A stretch of 64,000 bases of DNA from Archegozetes longisetosus (taxonomy: Eukaryota > Arthropoda > Arachnida > Sarcoptiformes > Trhypochthoniidae). Positions 58,936 through 64,000 of the stretch are shown here, one piece after another (the first letter of the stretch is position 1; each line of letters opens with the position of its first letter). A model generated the notes under the pieces. That model did no database searches and was not told where the DNA came from. It was given only the letters and a program-made list of their open reading frames with translations. Made by a program: the position numbers and the translations under genes. Location: NCBI GenBank assembly GCA_018873245.2, contig JAEMBT020000001.1, positions 1,612,001-1,676,000 on the forward strand. The letters run 5' to 3'.

Positions 58936-59439
58936 CTCATCTTGAGTCCATTGCAATTGATTTTCGTTTGAAATCCTTCAAATCGTTGTTAACCATTGAA
59001 GTGATGAAGTTTTATCGTAATATAAAAGTAATCTTTAAAATCATAATTACATTATCTAATGTTTTATTATAACTTTCACAAAATTTTCATATGTTTTTAA
59101 GTATGCAATAAATAGATATTATTTTTGTGCCTTCTTAAAAAGTAGAGATCATAAGTAAAGGTGTACACGGGATCCGCTCCACATTGATTTTTATCAGTTA
59201 TGATGTCAAGGCGAAGCGCTCGTACTCTTGCTTGCTTCCGAACGCCAAATACTCGAACATTGCTTATCTCATGGTTCATAAATCAAACGTAATCAGTCTG
59301 TGATTGTGGTTGCTGCTAATGTTAGCAATTTCATCAGTATGATCATAAACATCAAATTAATCTGTCATTTAGTTATTTGAAATGATCGAATCTATGTCCA
59401 AATCATTTCTGTTAAACGACCTACTATATTCATGTAGTA

Positions 59440-60660
59440 TCACCTCCAAAAGTCTTTGTAAAAATTCAAATTTCGCGAAAAATTAGTCAAAATTAAGTAA
59501 ATATTTGTGAAAGTTTTAATAATGTTCACCAATTTAGCTATAAATTAATGACTAGTAATTAGTATTCGCTTCGTTCGCTTTGATCACTTCTTCAAGTCGT
59601 TGAGGGATGCTTCCGATCAACCGATTAGTGACTTCTTGTCCGATCTTTTCCGAACTTTCAAATAAGGCTTTTTTGAACCCTGCAATTGATTTCCGGCGAT
59701 ACTTAGGTACCCATCTGTCAAACTCATCCCACAAATGCTCGATTATATTCAAGTCTGAGTTTGTGGTGGCCATTCAATCTGTTCGACCCCATTTTCCGCG
59801 AACTAATTCTTCGCTAAACGCGAAGTGTGTTTGGGATGGTTATCAGATTAAAAGATAAAATTATTTCTGACACCCATGCGTTCTGGACTCGCGTATAAAT
59901 TGTTATCAATGGTTTCTACATAAAGTTAGCGTCCATTTTAGTGTTAATTTCGACTAAGTTGCTGATAACAGAGGCCGAAACACATCCCCAGACCATTACA
60001 GAAGGCGAGTACTTCACATTAACAGCAATGTTGTCTTTACTAAGCCTTTCATTTGGTTTTTTCCACACTCTAATCCGTCTTTTCGAGCTAATTAACTCGA
60101 ATTTTGATTCATCTGACCAAGTGATTTTATTCCAGAAGGCCAGAGGCATATTGAAGTATTTCTTTGCAAACGCGAGTCTTTTTATCCAATTTTCGCCATT
60201 TATAGCCGATCTGTTGGGTGAAATGATGCTTTTCTCGTAATCGCCTATTAATTGTTGATTCACTGCAATTGATGTTTGCAGATTGCAGGTCTTGATTGAT
60301 TTCTTTAGCCGAAATTCTTCGGTTTTCTGCCACAGTTGTTAAAATTCTGTTATCAGTTCGCTTTTTTGTATAGTGTTTTCGGCCATTTCTTGTTAAGTTA
60401 CAAGCAGTTCCAAAAGTGTTTATCTTTTTTACGACTTTATAAACACATGAAAGACTGTCTCCTATCATTTCGGCTATAGTTTGATATGTTTTGCCTTCAC
60501 TTCTCATCCTGAACATTTGAAGACGTTCGACTTCAGAAAATTCTTGTGATTTGACCATTTTTTTTTCAAGGAATTAGTTTTAAAATAATATATTTTGGTT
60601 TTAAAATGCTTTAATTAATTAGTATTTTGTTCTACTTAGTTTTGAAGATTTGTTAAATGG
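59440..60660 (-). mobile_element. Decayed Tc1-like transposon, second copy
   Basis: A Tc1-type element with the transposase on the minus strand. A likely left terminus lies near 59440-59480, where GTATCACCTCCAAAAGTCTT resembles the 'CTCCAAAAGT' ends of Tc1 elements. I could not find a matching right terminus, so the right boundary is approximate. It belongs to a different Tc1 lineage from the copy at 7398-8849, because neither ends nor proteins match closely. Confidence 0.6.
59552..60558 (-). pseudogene. Tc1 transposase, frame-shifted
   Basis: Three open segments in order on the minus strand: 60558-60127, 60263-59916 and 59773-59552. The first starts at ATG and carries the paired-like helix-turn-helix (FRMRSEGKTYQTIAEMIGDS). 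The second holds the first catalytic Asp (KITWSDESKFEL) and MVWGCVSA. The third-acid region LNIIEHLWDEFDRWVP starts the last. The second Asp region (DNHPKHTSR) lies between them at about 59860-59835, followed by a stop. So all three catalytic residues survive but frame changes and stops make the copy dead. Confidence 0.85.
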
Positions 60661-61487
60661 TTTTTATTCACTTTAATTCCGTCAAATAAAATTTTTCCTT
60701 ATTTATGACCGCATGAAAAAATCAAAAAATTTTTGATTGCTTATAACTTTACTTAAATGCGATACTATTTTGTATCTTTATACCATTTGAATCCTAAATT
60801 ACGACGCATTAATTTAAGGCCAGTTTCGCTGAAATAAACGAAGTAATTCATTAGTTATATTCAAAGACAACATATCGAGTTAATTCCTTTTTTTCCATAC
60901 TTATGAACGGTAGTGTATTTGAACAAATAGATCGTCTAATTAAGATTACGAGTCAAATTATAGAGCAGAATTTACTAACTATCCGCTTATATAGTTATTA
61001 TACCTAATATCACAATTAAGTAGTTCGAAGCTAATTGTCAGACAATAAATATAACTATCTGACAATAAATATTTGGTCATCTTATGCCCACAGATGCCAC
61101 CTTTTAGCTGATACGAAACGAGACAAAATAGTGCGCTTCGCGATCTAATCTATTCCCCCTTAGTTTAAATCAGGTTTGTTTGGGTTACAGCTCGAGAAAT
61201 CCAGGATAATCCATTACGAGGTACTAAACTAAGTGATATATCGTCAAATGATCGGAAGATCAAACTGTTGGTAAGTAAATGATCGATACGTCAAAAGGTG
61301 AACCCTGTTAAACAACATTTCGAATATTCTAAGAAATTAACTCGTATTATTCAACCTATATTCGAATGTAGACATCTAAAATCGAATTATTAAATATTTA
61401 GTTTATTATAATTAATTTGACACATTCTTGATAGGTGTGACGAGTAGAAGCAGGTTTTCATAATCTCAGAAATTTTTGAAGTGAGAG
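60661..61487. other. Intergenic DNA upstream of the NB-ARC/TPR gene
   Basis: No gene is seen. It contains a short direct repeat (GACAATAAATATAACTATCT then GACAATAAATATTTGG near 61040-61075). Sequence just before the ATG at 61488 is AT-rich; a possible acceptor (AATCTCAG at 61463-61470) leaves open an upstream untranslated exon. Confidence 0.4.
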
Positions 61488-64000
61488 ATGGCAAATAATT
61501 CGAAAATCGATATGCGCCTATTCCATGGTAATAAAAATTCCATTCATTGTGATCGAATCGAAATGAATGCTTACAAAAGAGTGACTAAAATAAACCGTCT
61601 TCCACCTGCTCAAAGTTTACCTAAGCGATGGAAAGTACCACTTAGAAATACTAACTTTATTGGTCGAAATGGAATGCTGGAACACATAGAAAATCATTTT
61701 AAAAATAATTCCTCGCTCATAGTTGCAGCTTGTTACGGTTTAGGTGGAATCGGAAAGACACAACTAGCATTAGAATTCGTTTGGCAAAATTACGAAAAAT
61801 TTAATGGGATTATCTGGTTTGATGCAGAAAATGCACAACGATTACAAAATTCGTATATCGATCTTGGACGAGAACTTAATATAATTTATGATGAAGAGAA
61901 AAATGACCTTGGGCTACTTATCAGTAAAGTCAAACACTGGCTAGAAGATGACACACATGCTGGTTGGCTTATAGTTTACGATAACGCTTCTGATTATGAG
62001 TCGATTAGAGAATTTATTCCATCAGCAAAAGGGAAGATATTAGTAACAACTCGTCGTTCGGATGGGTGGCCAGAAGAAAACATTCCCATCGATATATTTA
62101 CAATCGAAGAATCACAATTGTATGTGCACAAAATATTAAAGGATCGGCTTTCAGAGAGTGACACAACACAGATTCGTGAGTTAGCTGAAGCACTAGGTAA
62201 TTTACCATTGGCTTTAGCCATAGGATGTGCATACATAAAAAAGAACAAACAGATGAGCATGTCACAATATATTAAACTGCTAAGGGAGCAGAAAGAACGT
62301 ATGTTATCTATTATGAAAAGTCAATTATCGGATCAATTGTTGACAAGTACAGATGAACAAAAACAATATACTTCAGTCTATGTCACTTGGGACATAACAA
62401 TGAATAAAGTCAGAGAAGAATCCAAACTTGCAGCCAATATCTTGAATGCTTGCGCTTATTTAGCGAGTAATGATATTCCTCAATTTTTATTGAGGAAGTT
62501 CGCTGAAACTCAAGAAAACAATCCGAATTCCGAAATTTTCGAAGAAGCACTTGGAACATTGGATAGCTACTCGATGATGATCGATCGGGGAAATAGCGCA
62601 TCTATTCATCCATTAGTACAAGAGGTCATCCGGTTAAAATGGAAAAGAGATAAAGAGAGAAAGTTGATGGCTATCAATCGAATACTAACAAACATTGTAC
62701 CTTATGATCAAAATGAGATGCGAGAATATAACAAAATGAGAGAACTTATGCCGCATACAGAAACATTCTTATCTCACATTAAAGATTGGAGTAAAGAATC
62801 TAGAATTTGGAATTTTCTTCGATATTTATTAAGGAGATCACAAACAAATAAGGCACGAAATTATTGTAATATTATATTAATGTTAGGAAGATGGAAATAT
62901 TTTCTAGGTTATTCAGAAAAAGCAAGAGAGCTGTGGGAGCAGGCATTGTCAATCGATGTAAAGCACTATGGTGAAAATCATCCATCAGTGGCGACAACAT
63001 TATCGAACCTTGGCATTGTATATGGAGATCTAGGAAATTATGAGAAAGCTCGTGAGGTGTTGGAGCGAGCATTGCCAATCAAAGAAAAGCATTATGGTAA
63101 AAATCATCCATTAGTGGCGACAACATTATCGAACCTTGGCAATGTATATAGAAATTTTGGAAATTATGAGAAAGCTCGCGAGGTGTTGGAGCGAGCATTG
63201 TCAATCGATGAGAAGCATTATGGTAAAAATCATCCATCAGTGGCGACAACATTATCGAACCTTGGCAATGTATATGGAGATCTAGGAAATTATGAGAAAG
63301 CTCGTGAGGTGTTGGAGCGAGCATTGCCAATCGATGAAAAGCATTATGGTGAAAATCATCCATCAGTGGCGACAACATTATCGAACCTTGGCAATGTATA
63401 TGTAGATCTAGGAAATTATGAGAAAGCTCGCGAGGTGTTGGAGCGAGCATTGTCAATCGATGAAAAGCACTATGGTGCAGATCATTCAGAAGTGGCGACA
63501 ACATTATCGAACCTTGGCATTGTATATAGAAATTTTGGAAATTATGAGAAAGCTCGCGAGGTGTTGGAGCGAGCATTGCCAATCAAAGAAGATCACTATG
63601 GTGAAAATCATCCATCAGTGGCGACAACATTATCGAACCTTGGCAATGTATATGTAGATCTAGGAAATTATGAGAAAGCTCGCGAGGTGTTTGAGCGAGC
63701 ATTGCCAATCAAAGAAGATCACTATGGTGAAAATCATCCATCAGTGGCGACAACATTATCGAACCTTGGCAATGTATATGGAGATCTAGGAAATTATGAG
63801 AAAGCTCGCGAGGTGTTGGAGCGAGCATTGTCAATCGATGAAAAGCATTATGGTGAAAATCATCCATCAGTAGCGACAACATTATCGAACCTTGGCAATG
63901 TATATAGAAATTTTGGAAATTATGAGAAAGCTCGCGAGGTGTTGGAGCGAGCATTGCCAATCAAAGAAGATCACTATGGTGAAAATCATCCATCAGTGGC
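61488..64000 (+). CDS. NB-ARC/TPR protein (STAND, NLR-like), open at the right edge
   Basis: An uninterrupted frame of 837 codons from ATG 61488 to the window end, with no intron. Residues 1-55 are a short N-terminus without a known effector domain. The NB-ARC ATPase follows: P-loop GLGGIGKT (84-91), Walker B-like LIVYDNASD (161-169), sensor ILVTTRR (184-190), GNLPLALAIG (237-246), and an MHD-like IHPLVQEVIR (373-382). From about residue 463 there are tetratricopeptide repeats: one divergent unit, then 42-residue units of the kinesin-light-chain type (e.g. VATTLSNLGIVYGDLGNYEK). STAND proteins are ATP-driven switches in immunity or cell death, with the repeats as sensor. Such genes are known from bacteria, fungi, rotifers and some arthropods, so horizontal origin is possible. 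The binding partner is unknown and the C-terminus lies outside. Confidence 0.88.
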   Translation, partial: MANNSKIDMRLFHGNKNSIHCDRIEMNAYKRVTKINRLPPAQSLPKRWKVPLRNTNFIGRNGMLEHIENHFKNNSSLIVAACYGLGGIGKTQLALEFVWQNYEKFNGIIWFDAENAQRLQNSYIDLGRELNIIYDEEKNDLGLLISKVKHWLEDDTHAGWLIVYDNASDYESIREFIPSAKGKILVTTRRSDGWPEENIPIDIFTIEESQLYVHKILKDRLSESDTTQIRELAEALGNLPLALAIGCAYIKKNKQMSMSQYIKLLREQKERMLSIMKSQLSDQLLTSTDEQKQYTSVYVTWDITMNKVREESKLAANILNACAYLASNDIPQFLLRKFAETQENNPNSEIFEEALGTLDSYSMMIDRGNSASIHPLVQEVIRLKWKRDKERKLMAINRILTNIVPYDQNEMREYNKMRELMPHTETFLSHIKDWSKESRIWNFLRYLLRRSQTNKARNYCNIILMLGRWKYFLGYSEKARELWEQALSIDVKHYGENHPSVATTLSNLGIVYGDLGNYEKAREVLERALPIKEKHYGKNHPLVATTLSNLGNVYRNFGNYEKAREVLERALSIDEKHYGKNHPSVATTLSNLGNVYGDLGNYEKAREVLERALPIDEKHYGENHPSVATTLSNLGNVYVDLGNYEKAREVLERALSIDEKHYGADHSEVATTLSNLGIVYRNFGNYEKAREVLERALPIKEDHYGENHPSVATTLSNLGNVYVDLGNYEKAREVFERALPIKEDHYGENHPSVATTLSNLGNVYGDLGNYEKAREVLERALSIDEKHYGENHPSVATTLSNLGNVYRNFGNYEKAREVLERALPIKEDHYGENHPSV
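62991..64000 (+). repeat. Tandem array of 126-bp TPR-coding units
   Basis: Eight complete 126-bp periods (62991, 63117, 63243 and so on to 63999) and the start of a ninth, in exact register with the frame. Units are nearly identical at DNA level (GCGACAACATTATCGAACCT recurs in each, with one silent change in the last). Differences cluster at a few codons: the residues after VY (GDL, RNF or VDL), LPIK versus LSID, and the run after HYG. Antisense frames across the array also stay open, giving spurious minus-strand frames. Confidence 0.95.

Noticed and set aside
59097-59279. 60-codon minus-strand frame with 'FGVRKQARVRALRLDIITDK', GC-richer than its flanks
   Set aside because: It could be part of a decayed gene, but no family or splice partner could be found.
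62872-63960. Minus-strand open frames across the TPR array with repeated 'RELSHNFLDLHI' words
   Set aside because: They are antisense to the in-register 126-bp repeats; a period divisible by three keeps any frame open once the unit lacks a stop.
62991-64000. Regular repeats that might suggest a CRISPR-like array
   Set aside because: There are no spacers; the period is 126 bp and coincides with 42-residue TPR units in frame.

Overview
The window is nuclear DNA of an animal, most likely an arthropod. Genes are split by short introns (mostly 60-100 bp) with ordinary GT-AG signals. Intergenic DNA is AT-rich, with Tc1/mariner and hAT transposons and many inverted-repeat elements. The 14-3-3 zeta gene carries the alternative-exon arrangement known from insects. 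A mite is my best guess from the compact introns and gene content, but this is inference and nothing here fixes the species. I recognised no retrovirus, LTR element, Polinton, CRISPR array, rRNA or convincing tRNA.

Layout. 1-8.9 kb: two tandem copies of an SLC18B1-like transporter gene. The left copy (cut by the window edge) looks intact; the right copy is a pseudogene. A decayed hAT transposon lies between them, and a Tc1 element plus three small inverted-repeat elements sit in the duplicated flanks and in one exon. 9-13.6 kb: a NatD-type histone acetyltransferase (NAA40) and a secreted EGF/laminin-G protein like Eyes shut. 13.9-22.1 kb: MRTO4 (ribosome assembly, minus strand, one 3.8-kb intron) and 14-3-3 zeta (plus strand) with two mutually exclusive exons. 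25-28.2 kb: an orphan one-pass membrane protein, an intronless NAP1-like histone chaperone and an orphan tail-anchored protein. 28.2-34.7 kb: a gene-poor stretch with one GC-rich exon-like island and GA repeats. 34.7-44.8 kb: mRNA capping enzyme, hamartin (TSC1) and a cathepsin A-type serine carboxypeptidase. 44.8-61.4 kb: mostly non-coding DNA rich in inverted repeats, holding a two-exon micro-membrane protein, an 824-residue orphan protein with degenerate internal repeats, a Dachsous-tail pseudogene, a hAT deletion derivative, a large near-perfect palindrome and a decayed Tc1 copy. 61.5-64 kb: an open NB-ARC/TPR (STAND, NLR-like) gene that runs off the right edge, its last kilobase made of nearly identical 126-bp repeats.

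Most genes are unrelated housekeeping loci with no operon logic. Gene models were assembled by hand from splice sites and family similarity. For MRTO4, 14-3-3, the EGF/LamG gene, capping enzyme, TSC1 and the carboxypeptidase the summed exon lengths are exact multiples of three. The most unusual items are the NB-ARC/TPR gene, the 824-residue repeat protein, the micro-membrane protein, the orphan exon and the 570-bp palindrome.
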